Assembly (NCBI GenBank): GCA_043811005.1
Contig: JBDRNO010000218.1
Span: 10,007-74,006, forward strand
Source of the DNA: JBDRNO01 sp043811005
Lineage (GTDB): Bacteria; Bacteroidota; Bacteroidia; NORP154
DNA: 64,000 nucleotides
Reading direction: 5' to 3'
In this document: positions 1 to 8,145 of the stretch, in pieces
Numbering within the stretch: position 1 is the first letter of the stretch
Layout of the letters: each line of letters starts with the position of its first letter
Made by a program: the position numbers and the translations under genes
Notes under the pieces: model-generated
Database searches by the model: none
What the model saw: only the letters and a program-made list of their open reading frames with translations
Told to the model about the DNA's origin: nothing

Positions 1-769
1 ATAAAACTAAAAGGAAGTCCCGGTAAAATGAATAGAATTTATTTTTTCCTTTTTTAACCTGACAGGCATTTAATTTATCCCGCAGATAATTCTTGTTGTC
101 ATCCAAAAATCCCTTTTTTTGTATAAAATAGCAGAACATTAAGCGGTTAAGCATTAATGAAGCATACCATTCCTTGTTTACTTTTTGGTCAATTCCTTTA
201 ATGAAATTCAGAAATGAAGTATGCTCTTTTTTAAATTTATCATAAAACTGCTTTGTAACTTTTTCAGCGTTTGCATGGAAATTATCAGCCATTCGTTTTG
301 TAACATCAACAATAGTAATTTTTTCTTCTTCGTCCATTTCAAAGAAAATGCCTGATGCCCGCTGGTATAATAATTCAGGGTCTTGTGAAATGTGGTAGCG
401 TGTTTCGGTAACTTTGGTTGGTTTGCCGGATTGTCTTACGACCAATTGCCAAATTTGCTCTTGGTTTTTAGCGTCACAGAAAATAATTAAATGCTCCTGA
501 AACAGTTTTGTAACTTTAGTTTCAATTTTTTTACGGGTATTATAATCGGGAATAAGTCCTTTGTCGGTCGGATTGCCTGCCCGTTCCGCAGGCGGGCAAA
601 GCAGGATTTTAAAACCACTTTTTTCGGCAACTGCTTGTAGTGAAAAAGTAAAATTATCAACAGAAATGGGTTGTTTGGTTTTATCGTTATTCCAGCCCAT
701 TTCATTAAAAAGCATACGAAAATTGAACTGTTTTATGTAGCCGGAAAAATCATGTTTACTTATCGCCAT
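1..769 (-). CDS. DNA methyltransferase, Eco57I/PglX-like, N-terminal part (runs off left edge)
   Basis: The frame is open from an ATG at 769 to the window edge (256 codons). No catalytic methylase motif falls inside the window, so the call rests on the N-terminal helical region. This reads EMDEEEKITIVDVTKRMADN, then a segment with FYDKFKKEHTSFLNFIKG and MLNRLMFCYFIQKKGFLD, which is typical of large adenine-specific methyltransferases of restriction-modification and BREX/DISARM-like loci. It starts 3 bp after the KilA-N stop and belongs to the same minus-strand operon as the PLD-helicase. Its expected role is N6-adenine methylation of host DNA for self-marking, possibly with cleavage if it is a type IIG fusion; the missing C-terminus would decide. 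An in-frame palindromic insertion lies at 573-599. Confidence 0.7.
   Translation of the reverse strand, partial: MAISKHDFSGYIKQFNFRMLFNEMGWNNDKTKQPISVDNFTFSLQAVAEKSGFKILLCPPAERAGNPTDKGLIPDYNTRKKIETKVTKLFQEHLIIFCDAKNQEQIWQLVVRQSGKPTKVTETRYHISQDPELLYQRASGIFFEMDEEEKITIVDVTKRMADNFHANAEKVTKQFYDKFKKEHTSFLNFIKGIDQKVNKEWYASLMLNRLMFCYFIQKKGFLDDNKNYLRDKLNACQVKKGKNKFYSFYRDFLLVL
573..599. repeat. Palindromic insertion inside the methyltransferase gene
   Basis: TTGCCTGCCCG at 573-583 and CAGGCGGGCAA at 589-599 form an imperfect inverted repeat with 11-bp arms, two mismatches and a 5-nt loop. It is GC-rich in an AT-rich gene and encodes roughly PPAERAGN between KILLC and the following PTDKGLIPDY. It looks like a small palindromic element tolerated in frame. 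That this segment is inserted is my inference from recall of the family. Confidence 0.5.
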
Positions 770-772
770 ATT

Positions 773-1597
773 CTATTTCAGTTTTGTTATTTGCCGATTA
801 GCCATAAGCGATTTCATTTGGGTAATTGCTATTTGGTTCAATTGCTTCAATCGTTCAGGTTGGGATAAGCCTTGATTTATCAGTACTGCATTGATGCTTT
901 CCATATTAGAAAGCACCACCAATTGTTCAATAGTTGCTTCATCCCTGATGTTACCTTGTTTCTCAGGATTGGCATCCCGCCACTGCTTTGCTGTCGAACC
1001 GAATAAAGCTACATTTAGCATATCTGCTTCATTGGAATATACATAGTTTATCTGGTTTTTACTCAACTCTTTTGGAATAAGATTCTCTTTGATGGCATCG
1101 GTATGGATATGATAATTTATTTTAGCAAGGGTTCGTTGCAAATTCCATTCAAGTTTTAGCCGGTCGTTTTCATCTTCCTTAAGTCGTTGGAATTCTTTGA
1201 TAAAATAAAATTTAAATTCAGCACTTATCCATGTGGCAAATTCAAAAGCAATATCACGATGTGCAAAGGTTCCTCCATATCTTCCTGATTTAGATGTAAT
1301 TCCAATTGCATTGGTGGTTTCTATCCATTTTTGCGGGGTAAGTGTGAAACTATTGGAGCCAGATTCATTTTTAAAAGCATCGAATTCGATGCTTTTAAAA
1401 TTTGGATTATTCAATTGCTCCCATAATCCACAAAACTCTATAGCACTACGGGTACGAATCCAATTTTGAATAATGTAGTTCGTACGATCAGCATCTTTGT
1501 ATCTTGCCATATCGGTCAGTGAAATGTAATCTGCTGACTTATCGGCAAACAATGCTATTTCCCGGCCTTTTACAATGATTGTCTTGTTTTTTGCCAT
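773..1597 (-). CDS. KilA-N domain protein
   Basis: A KilA-N domain fills about residues 5-140 of the 274-aa product, with YISLTDMARYKDADRTNYII, a WIRTRSAIEF segment, and the closing GGTFAHRDIAFEFATWISAEFKFYFIKEF. The rest is a helical C-terminal region of unknown function. KilA-N is a DNA-binding fold of phage and giant-virus proteins that also occurs in bacterial chromosomes. I chose the ATG at 1597 rather than 1633: the domain follows it directly, and the earlier start would overlap the upstream helicase by 28 bp, whereas 1597 lies 8 bp after the helicase stop. The methyltransferase starts 3 bp downstream, so the three genes are probably co-translated. Likely role: DNA-binding or regulatory partner of a restriction-like system (inferred from position). 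Confidence 0.85.
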   Translation of the reverse strand: MAKNKTIIVKGREIALFADKSADYISLTDMARYKDADRTNYIIQNWIRTRSAIEFCGLWEQLNNPNFKSIEFDAFKNESGSNSFTLTPQKWIETTNAIGITSKSGRYGGTFAHRDIAFEFATWISAEFKFYFIKEFQRLKEDENDRLKLEWNLQRTLAKINYHIHTDAIKENLIPKELSKNQINYVYSNEADMLNVALFGSTAKQWRDANPEKQGNIRDEATIEQLVVLSNMESINAVLINQGLSQPERLKQLNQIAITQMKSLMANRQITKLK

Positions 1598-1605
1598 GCC
1601 ATGTA

Positions 1606-4600
1606 CTATTTGTTTATTAATCCCATTGAACAAATTATTTGAGGTTCTTTGTTGGGCATTTCATCCTGATTTACAATGCAAAGCTTATCTTCTTCACGCA
1701 AGGAAACGACAAGGTTAACAAGATCTTCGTCAGAAATACCTGCTTTAAGCTGACGGTTCAATGTTTCCCTTGCGAATTCTTTAAATGGGTATTTATAAAT
1801 ATCATCAACGGCTTTCTTTAATGCATCGTTCACAAATATGGTATTTTCATATTCCTTACAATACCTGTCAAGACGCATGTAAACCCTGTATTTCGCACCG
1901 GTCTTTTTACCAAGTGAGCTACCGGTAATTTTCTCATCGACCCGGATATATTCAATACCTTTCTTTACAAGTTCATGATGTTTTAAGATTCTATACAGTG
2001 GTTCTACATCGGAGTTACAAGCCGCTGCTTTTAGAATTGTAAGCTGTGATTGTGTAATAATATTTCCCTTGGTATTTACCCATGCAAGTACATCATTTTC
2101 ATCATAAGTTCGGGTATAAACGATCACACCTTCTTTTTCAGCCGCCAGATTATTTTGTTTTGTAGCATAAATGACATTGGGTAAATTGGGTATTGTTTTT
2201 ATAAATTCAGGTGTTTCATCGGTTGCATTTTTCCATATTTGGAAAGCAAAAGAAGCTAAATCAACTTCGCTATCCCCATCTTCTTCGTCCAAAATACCAG
2301 ATTTTTCGTTATAGAGATCTTCAATATTAATTGGGTCGCCATCAAAAAAAACTTCATCGGATCCAACAACTTCAGCATTTTGACGTATGCGATTTGTAAG
2401 CCTGTGGCGCAGATTAATTATTTGCTCAATTCCATCTTCCGGCAAAAACGAATAGCATATTATTTGTTCTGCCTTTTGTCCAATACGATCAACACGTCCT
2501 GCTCGTTGTATAAGCCTTATTATTGCCCAAGGCAAATCATAATTCAAAATTATATGGGCATCCTGCAAATTCTGCCCTTCACTCAGAACATCTGTGGAAA
2601 CTAAAACCCTGATGTCATTTTTTGTTTCAGGTATTTTGTTGCTTACCGGACTAAAACGGTACGCCAATGCAGTTGGGTTTTCGCTATTTCCGGTAACGTG
2701 TTCAAGTTGTTCAAGTTTTCGGATTTTTAAATGCTCTGATAAATAATAAGCAGTATCGGCATACTGAGTAAATATCAGCACTTTTTCGTTTTTGTGTTTG
2801 TTAGATAACAGTTTGTGCAAAGCATTCAGTTTTCTATCTTCATTCACATTCCAATCGTTGCCTACTTTTAATATTTTTATTATATCAGAACAATCAGTTG
2901 ACAATTGTTTGAGCAAAACCGGAGCGAAAAATTCACTTCTTATCCAATCAAATTGATGTTTATACTTGCTGCTACTATACAATTCATAAACCTTTGATGC
3001 TTTTTTCAAATAAACATTTTCATTAAGTATAAAATTGATGGTATTTTCATCTTCACCATTATTATCAGTATCATTATCCTCCAGAAAATCATCAAGGTTT
3101 TGAGAAATGTTTTTGCCAATAGGAACAGGTAAATTGTTTTGAATAGCATAGAAAAAAACATAGTTCCGCAAAATATGCCTGCTTATTGAAATAAGAAAAG
3201 AAAAGCCACTGCTTTCAAGTCTTTTAAAAAGATTTGTCCTGCAAAATCCCATTAATCGTTTTCCTGCACGTGATAAATTTGCTATGATTACTTCTTCCTC
3301 TTTAGTTGGTTTAATGGAAGGCTTTTGTAGTATATAATTTGCTAAACCGTAACGAGGCAAATCAAGTCCATTAATAATATCTACAACACTTTTGGAATAT
3401 AGTTTTGCGTATTGGTCTTTTGGATTATCGGGGTTAAAGTCAAATTCAACTTTTTTAGGAATTCTATCAGGGAAATAAGACCGTGTTCCGTCTGAAAAAG
3501 TCAAATACTTTCTGTTTTTATCAGGGTCTAATTCTGCATAGTTTTCTTTAATAAAACTTCTTGTTCTGCGAACAAGATAAAGCCGCATTAATTCACGCCA
3601 ATCATCTGCATAATGACTTTTTTCAAAAGCTTTAATACTGCGAATAAAAGTTTCTGTATGTTGTGCACCAAACTGTACTTGTCCGCCTATATTGTTTATA
3701 TAATTTTCCGGACTAATTCCCAAATCTTTATCATCCGAAATAAAAAGACGAAGTTGATTTGATAAGTCCAAATAGGATTTGTTATAGGGAGTTGCAGAAA
3801 GTAAAATAACCTTACTGTCATTTTCTTCAAGATATGCTTTTATTGAACGATAACGACTACCCTGATCGTTTCGTAAGTTGTGGCTTTCATCTATTATTAC
3901 AAGTTTATATCTGCGTAAATCCGGCAGTTTTCTTTGTACTTCGCCTATTGAAATTACATTTGCCTTTAAATCATATCTGTTGATGTAGCCTGACCACATC
4001 GTTTTTAGATTTGGCGGGCAAATTACAAGCGTTGAATAGAAAAAATCCTCTTCAAATATTTTTGCTAAAGCACATGCTGTAATTGTCTTTCCTAACCCGA
4101 CAACATCACCAATAAAAACACCTTCGCGGCTGTTTAATTTTTTTGCTGCGATTAAAACGGCTGCTTGTTGAAAAGGCAGAAGTTCTTTTTTAAAGACTTT
4201 TGGAATTTTAAATTCATTCAATCCGGCTCTTGCTTCTTGTGAAAGATGATAAGCCATTTTCAGGTAAATATGATAAGGTGAAACCAAACGGTCTGCCGCC
4301 CAGCTATTATCAATGATATCAATTAGTTCTTCAGTAATATCAATACACCAGCGATCTTTCCAACGATCATCAAACCATTTAGCTAATTTTGTTGCAGCAT
4401 CCTGATCCATTACGTCAACATTCAATTCTCCTTGTTTTGCAGGGCCGGCCAATGTCAGGTTACTGCTCCCCAAAAAACCAACTACCGGCACACGTTTATC
4501 TTCGCTGTAAGCTAAATAAAGCTTGGCATGCAAAGGATAGCGTAAATGAAGTTTAACGACTACCTTTTTATCTTTCATCTGTTGGCTTAACTTGCGTAAA

Positions 4601-4965
4601 GCCCCTTCATCTGCATCTGATGGCGTTCCAATTGTAAGTTGGTCTTTAAATTCCTGAGCTAATCGTTTTTTTAGTTTTACAGCTTCGTTTTGGTCGAGTA
4701 TATAACCTTCATCCGCTTTGAAATAATCACGAAGTATGTCAACCGGTAATTTTTGCATACCAACTAATAGTCTGCATATTCTATGAAAATCATCCTTTTC
4801 TTCGGTTACTATTGATCCTGATAATGAATCAATTTTATCTGCAATTTCTTTCCAACCACGAAGATTAAAATAGCCTACACAAAAATCTGTTCTTTGAGAA
4901 ACTTCTAAAGTTTCATTTAACCCTTGTGTAAGGTGGTTTTCAATATTGTCGTAAATCTTTGGCAT
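1606..4965 (-). CDS. PLD-family nuclease / SF2 (SNF2-like) helicase fusion
   Basis: This is a 1119-aa multidomain protein. Residues about 20-205 are a phospholipase-D-like domain with HAKLYLAY (146-153) and GSSNLT (166-171), the HxK-type catalytic pattern. Residues about 255-400 hold the first helicase lobe: Walker A VVGLGKT near 288-294, DESH at 359-362 and LLSATP at 388-393. The second lobe lies at about 725-840, with KVLIFTQY, STDVLSEGQNLQ and QRAGRVDRIGQ (820-830). The C-terminal 280 residues are unassigned. It is the first gene of the operon with KilA-N and a methyltransferase. Related PLD-helicase proteins occur in restriction-like anti-phage loci, so I infer DNA translocation coupled to cleavage of unmodified DNA. 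The acidic stretch at about 625-642 looks like a linker. Confidence 0.85.
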   Translation of the reverse strand: MPKIYDNIENHLTQGLNETLEVSQRTDFCVGYFNLRGWKEIADKIDSLSGSIVTEEKDDFHRICRLLVGMQKLPVDILRDYFKADEGYILDQNEAVKLKKRLAQEFKDQLTIGTPSDADEGALRKLSQQMKDKKVVVKLHLRYPLHAKLYLAYSEDKRVPVVGFLGSSNLTLAGPAKQGELNVDVMDQDAATKLAKWFDDRWKDRWCIDITEELIDIIDNSWAADRLVSPYHIYLKMAYHLSQEARAGLNEFKIPKVFKKELLPFQQAAVLIAAKKLNSREGVFIGDVVGLGKTITACALAKIFEEDFFYSTLVICPPNLKTMWSGYINRYDLKANVISIGEVQRKLPDLRRYKLVIIDESHNLRNDQGSRYRSIKAYLEENDSKVILLSATPYNKSYLDLSNQLRLFISDDKDLGISPENYINNIGGQVQFGAQHTETFIRSIKAFEKSHYADDWRELMRLYLVRRTRSFIKENYAELDPDKNRKYLTFSDGTRSYFPDRIPKKVEFDFNPDNPKDQYAKLYSKSVVDIINGLDLPRYGLANYILQKPSIKPTKEEEVIIANLSRAGKRLMGFCRTNLFKRLESSGFSFLISISRHILRNYVFFYAIQNNLPVPIGKNISQNLDDFLEDNDTDNNGEDENTINFILNENVYLKKASKVYELYSSSKYKHQFDWIRSEFFAPVLLKQLSTDCSDIIKILKVGNDWNVNEDRKLNALHKLLSNKHKNEKVLIFTQYADTAYYLSEHLKIRKLEQLEHVTGNSENPTALAYRFSPVSNKIPETKNDIRVLVSTDVLSEGQNLQDAHIILNYDLPWAIIRLIQRAGRVDRIGQKAEQIICYSFLPEDGIEQIINLRHRLTNRIRQNAEVVGSDEVFFDGDPINIEDLYNEKSGILDEEDGDSEVDLASFAFQIWKNATDETPEFIKTIPNLPNVIYATKQNNLAAEKEGVIVYTRTYDENDVLAWVNTKGNIITQSQLTILKAAACNSDVEPLYRILKHHELVKKGIEYIRVDEKITGSSLGKKTGAKYRVYMRLDRYCKEYENTIFVNDALKKAVDDIYKYPFKEFARETLNRQLKAGISDEDLVNLVVSLREEDKLCIVNQDEMPNKEPQIICSMGLINK

Positions 4966-5033
4966 ATAATTAATTTAAATTCAAATGCGCCTTTTTCAAG
5001 ATCAAGAATAGTTTTTCAGGTAATCCTATATGC

Positions 5034-5079
5034 ATCATACTTTGCCCCGACATTCGACAAGGCAACTATATAGTATGAT
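5034..5079. repeat. Long imperfect inverted repeat upstream of the helicase
   Basis: ATCATACT (5034-5041) plus TTGCC (5042-5046) pair with GGCAA (5061-5065) plus AGTATGAT (5072-5079), leaving a 6-nt bulge and a 14-nt loop. It sits between the DUF2442 stop (5126) and the helicase start (4965). It could be a terminator-like element for the DUF pair, an operator for the defence operon, or a dispersed palindromic element. Confidence 0.45.
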
Positions 5080-5125
5080 AGAGTTAAACTCAATGCACCG
5101 TCCACTCATCTTCGATATCAAATGA

Positions 5126-5386
5126 TTACACAGATTTACCCATATCATATAATACATCCGGGCAAAAATCCAATCCGTTATTCCAATATATTGTTTCCCA
5201 TTCGGGCTGTAACTTTACACTGTTAAAATAATCAGGATCCAATAGCGCTTTATATTTGCTGTTTTTTGTTTTACTTCTGGACTTTATTTTTTCTTCCAGA
5301 TCAAGGATCTTTATCTCACCCGTATTAAACCTTAAAGTAAGTTTATAAGGTTCTTTATTGATAATTTCTTTTATGAGATATAACAT
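5126..5386 (-). CDS. DUF2442 family protein
   Basis: This small 86-aa protein has the DUF2442 pattern: an N-terminal sheet with LTLRFNTGEIKILDLEE, and a C-terminal part containing LLDPDYFNSVKLQPEW and ETIYWNNGLDFCPDVLYD. The family has no established function but is very often encoded next to DUF4160, as here; it starts 7 bp after the DUF4160 stop. The pair resembles toxin-antitoxin loci in size, tight spacing and patchy distribution, but no toxic activity can be read from the sequence. It is separated from the defence operon by a 160-bp gap containing an inverted repeat. Confidence 0.85.
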   Translation of the reverse strand: MLYLIKEIINKEPYKLTLRFNTGEIKILDLEEKIKSRSKTKNSKYKALLDPDYFNSVKLQPEWETIYWNNGLDFCPDVLYDMGKSV

Positions 5387-5393
5387 TTATGAT

Positions 5394-5657
5394 TTATTTT
5401 ATTGGTTCAATTTTATTAATTTCAGGATTATCTTTTTGGCTTTCTTCCCAATTTTCTATTAATTCATCTCTATGTAATTCAGTCCATGCCTGGATCAATC
5501 TCAACTGTTTTTTCGGAAAACTTCCTTCCATCAAGTCACCGGATTCTATTTCAAACCGTGCATTATACTCTCCATACCTTGCGTGAAAATGTGGTGGTGG
5601 ATGATCATCTGCATACATGGTTATAATTATTCCGAAAAATCTGCTTATCTCTGGCAT
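5394..5657 (-). CDS. DUF4160 family protein
   Basis: This 87-aa protein has the DUF4160 hallmark ITMYADDHPPPHFHARYGEY near residues 12-31, followed by SGDLMEGSFPKKQLRLIQAW and a C-terminal helix ending in ENWEESQ. The His/Asp-rich HPPPHFH segment is conserved in the family, whose biochemical function is not established. It is the first gene of a two-gene unit with DUF2442. The close spacing and small size fit an accessory, toxin-antitoxin-like pair at the edge of the defence region. The frame is clean and complete. Confidence 0.88.
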   Translation of the reverse strand: MPEISRFFGIIITMYADDHPPPHFHARYGEYNARFEIESGDLMEGSFPKKQLRLIQAWTELHRDELIENWEESQKDNPEINKIEPIK

Positions 5658-5702
5658 ACCTTATTATTTAAAATTATCCTAATATAAAAAATTATAGGCA
5701 TA

Positions 5703-6569
5703 TTACAATTCCGTTAATTTCCCATAAGTCTCAGGTCTTCTGTCCCTGAAAAACTGCCATGTTGAGCGGACTTCATCTATCATATCGAGATCAAATTCCG
5801 CCACCAGCAACTCATCCTTATCTTCAGAAGCTTCAGCAATGATCTTACCTTTTGGGTCTACAAAATATGAAGTTCCATAGAACTTACCCAAATTCCACGG
5901 TTTCTCCTCCCCTACCCTGTTGATACATCCCAAAAAGTAACCGTTGGCAACGGCATGGGCGGGTTGCTCTAACTTCCATAAATATTGGGATAATCCTGCA
6001 ACCGTAGCAGACGGATTATATACTATTTCCGCCCCGTTCAGCCCGAGCACTCGCGCTCCATCGGGGAAGTGCCTGTCATAGCAAATATAAACACCGACTT
6101 TTGCATACTTGGTATCAAACACAGGATAGCCCAGGTTCCCGGGTTTAAAAAAGAACTTTTCCCAGAACCCCGTTGTGTGAGGTATATGGTTTTTCCTGTA
6201 CTTACCCAAATATTCGCCTCCGGCATCTATCACGGCAGCGGTATTGTACAAAAAACCGGGTTTTTCCTTTTCATAAACAGGTACAACGATGACCATATCA
6301 TATTTTCTTGCATATTCCTGCAATTTTTCCGTTGTTGGGCCGGGAACAGACTCGGCAGATTCATACCACTTCTTATCCTGTCCGGGACAAAAATATGGCG
6401 TATTAAAAATTTCCTGCAGGCAAAGGATCTGAACACCCTGTTTACCTGCATCTTCAATATAAGGAATATGTTTTTGGTACATCGCATCCATTATCTCCTG
6501 GATTGTACCCTCTCCCTCGGTCATAGGGAGTGACATTTGAATCAAACCTGATTTGATTTTTCTTGGCAT
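5703..6569 (-). CDS. Beta-ureidopropionase (N-carbamoyl-beta-alanine amidohydrolase), nitrilase superfamily
   Basis: A 288-aa carbon-nitrogen hydrolase with the full catalytic set: Glu53 in LCLQEIF, Lys126 in KYRKNHIPH and Cys163 in GVYICYDRHFPD. The extra segment HIPHTTGFWEKFFFKPGN and the C-terminal RDRRPETYG fit beta-ureidopropionase, which converts N-carbamoyl-beta-alanine to beta-alanine, CO2 and ammonia. N-carbamoylputrescine amidase is the main alternative. The neighbouring dihydropyrimidinase, which makes its substrate, supports the first reading. It lies 105 bp downstream of hydA on the same strand, with a short stem-like repeat (around 6628-6655) between them. No signal peptide, so cytoplasmic. 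Confidence 0.88.
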   Translation of the reverse strand: MPRKIKSGLIQMSLPMTEGEGTIQEIMDAMYQKHIPYIEDAGKQGVQILCLQEIFNTPYFCPGQDKKWYESAESVPGPTTEKLQEYARKYDMVIVVPVYEKEKPGFLYNTAAVIDAGGEYLGKYRKNHIPHTTGFWEKFFFKPGNLGYPVFDTKYAKVGVYICYDRHFPDGARVLGLNGAEIVYNPSATVAGLSQYLWKLEQPAHAVANGYFLGCINRVGEEKPWNLGKFYGTSYFVDPKGKIIAEASEDKDELLVAEFDLDMIDEVRSTWQFFRDRRPETYGKLTEL

Positions 6570-6674
6570 GGTTATTAGTTTAGAGTTTAATTTGTTAAAA
6601 AGGTTTTGAAGCTATTGTTTTTTACCACTCACTAAGAACACTTAGTTTCGCTAAGTTTTTATTTAAGTTATTCA

Positions 6675-8057
6675 TTATATGATCAGGGAAGTTTTTCCTC
6701 TTTTAATAAATTGCCCACATCCTTTGCCGATCTTAACTTCTCCATCATCTATAGCAACCTTTCCCCTTAACAAAACTGTCTTGCATTTGCCTGTCACTTC
6801 CCACCCTTCATAGCCAGAGTAATCACAGTTCATGTGGTGTGTATCAACAGAAAGGGTGTGCTTTTCTTCAGGATCAAATATAATTAAATCAGCATCAGAG
6901 CCAATAGCTATACTTCCTTTTTTGGGGGATAAACCAAATATTTTAGCTGCGTTTGTTGATGTAACCTCCACAAATTTGTTCAAACTGATCCTGCCCTTTT
7001 CAACTCCTTCCGAATATATAAGTTCCATCCTGTGTTCAATACCCGGCATACCATTAGGTATCTTTGAAAAGTCATCCTTACCCATTTTCTTCTGCTCAAA
7101 AGTAAATGGTGCATGGTCGGTACCTATAACCTGTACAAGCCCCTGGTTCAATCCAGCCCATAATGTTTCCCGGTCTTTCTTTTCCCGCAGTGGGGGGCTC
7201 ATCACCCATTTGGCACCATCAAAATCTTTCTCATAAAGGGAAGCATCGAGTAGGAGATACTGAGGGCAAGTTTCCACAAATACCTTTTGATTCCTCAATG
7301 TTGCATTGCGCACTGCATTCAGCGCACCTTCGCAGGTAAGGTGAACGATATATGCAGATACTCCGGTGTGGTTAGCCATGTCAATAAAGCGCCTGGATGC
7401 TTCGGCTTCGGTTATCTCGGGCTGGGACAGGTAATGGTATAACGGAGACAGTTTCCCTTCGGCTCTATGTTTTGCAACAAGATTATCTATTATATCCCCG
7501 TTAGTTGCATGAACCTGAACAAGACCACCGAGCTCCTTCATCTGCTTCATCAGGGCTACCATCTGCCCGTCATCTATCATTAAAGCGCCCTTATATGCCA
7601 TAAAGGTTTTAAAGGATGTTATTCCTTCCTTCTCAATAATATCTACCAACTCCATGCTTATCTTTTCGTTATAATCAGTAATGGCAATGTGGAATGAATA
7701 ATCACCAAAGGTGTTTCCTTCTGACCTCCCACGCCATTCTTCAAGGGCTGAGGAAAGCGACTTTCCCTGCGTTTGTATTACATAGTCAATTACAGTCGTT
7801 GTTCCACCATGCAGGGCAGCACGGGTGCCGGTCTCATAGTTATCGCTTGTGAATGTTCCCATGAAAGGCATGTCAAGGTGAACGTGAGGGTCAATACCGC
7901 CCGGAAATACTAATTTGTCTGAGGCATCAATGGTTTGGTCTGCTTCAATATTCAAACCCTTTCCAATAGTAGAAATTGTTTCTCCTTCAATGAAGATATC
8001 GGCAATATAATCATCAGATGCTGTGATGATCCTGCCGTTTTTGATCAGTATACTCAT
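6675..8057 (-). CDS. hydA: Dihydropyrimidinase / D-hydantoinase
   Basis: This 460-aa cyclic amidohydrolase opens the ring of dihydrouracil or dihydrothymine to give N-carbamoyl-beta-amino acids. The binuclear metal site is complete: His58 and His60 (DPHVHLD), Lys150 in SFKTFMAYK (the Lys expected to be carboxylated), His183 in VQVHATNGD, His239 in YIVHL, and Asp314 in GTDHAPF. Length and motifs match dihydropyrimidinase better than dihydroorotase or allantoinase. It is followed on the same strand by beta-ureidopropionase, the next enzyme of the reductive pyrimidine pathway. The first enzyme (dihydropyrimidine dehydrogenase, preA/preT or DPYD type) is not in the window. An 88-bp divergent spacer separates it from the plus-strand secreted protein. 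Confidence 0.93.
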   Translation of the reverse strand: MSILIKNGRIITASDDYIADIFIEGETISTIGKGLNIEADQTIDASDKLVFPGGIDPHVHLDMPFMGTFTSDNYETGTRAALHGGTTTVIDYVIQTQGKSLSSALEEWRGRSEGNTFGDYSFHIAITDYNEKISMELVDIIEKEGITSFKTFMAYKGALMIDDGQMVALMKQMKELGGLVQVHATNGDIIDNLVAKHRAEGKLSPLYHYLSQPEITEAEASRRFIDMANHTGVSAYIVHLTCEGALNAVRNATLRNQKVFVETCPQYLLLDASLYEKDFDGAKWVMSPPLREKKDRETLWAGLNQGLVQVIGTDHAPFTFEQKKMGKDDFSKIPNGMPGIEHRMELIYSEGVEKGRISLNKFVEVTSTNAAKIFGLSPKKGSIAIGSDADLIIFDPEEKHTLSVDTHHMNCDYSGYEGWEVTGKCKTVLLRGKVAIDDGEVKIGKGCGQFIKRGKTSLII

Positions 8058-8067
8058 GTTGCTATTT

Positions 8068-8099
8068 TTTGAGACTGTGTTTATTTAATTATAATTTTG
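8068..8099 (+). promoter_or_regulatory. Bacteroidota-type promoter for the FG-GAP protein gene
   Basis: TTTG at 8068-8071 and TAATTTTG at 8092-8099, separated by 20 bp, match the Bacteroidota housekeeping promoter (TTTG, 19-21 bp, TAnnTTTG). The gene starts 46 bp downstream at 8146. Confidence 0.6.
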
Positions 8100-8145
8100 T
8101 ACGAAAATAAAAAAAAGGAGCTTATAAATTTACATAATATTTACA

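Noticed and set aside
1598..1633. Longer start for the KilA-N protein at 1633
   Set aside because: It overlaps the helicase gene by 28 bp and adds 12 residues unlike the family; the ATG at 1597 is next to the conserved domain.
1..4965. DISARM or BREX locus
   Set aside because: No drmB/DUF1998, drmA, brxC, pglZ or brxL visible; the PLD and helicase are fused. The left edge prevents a final answer.
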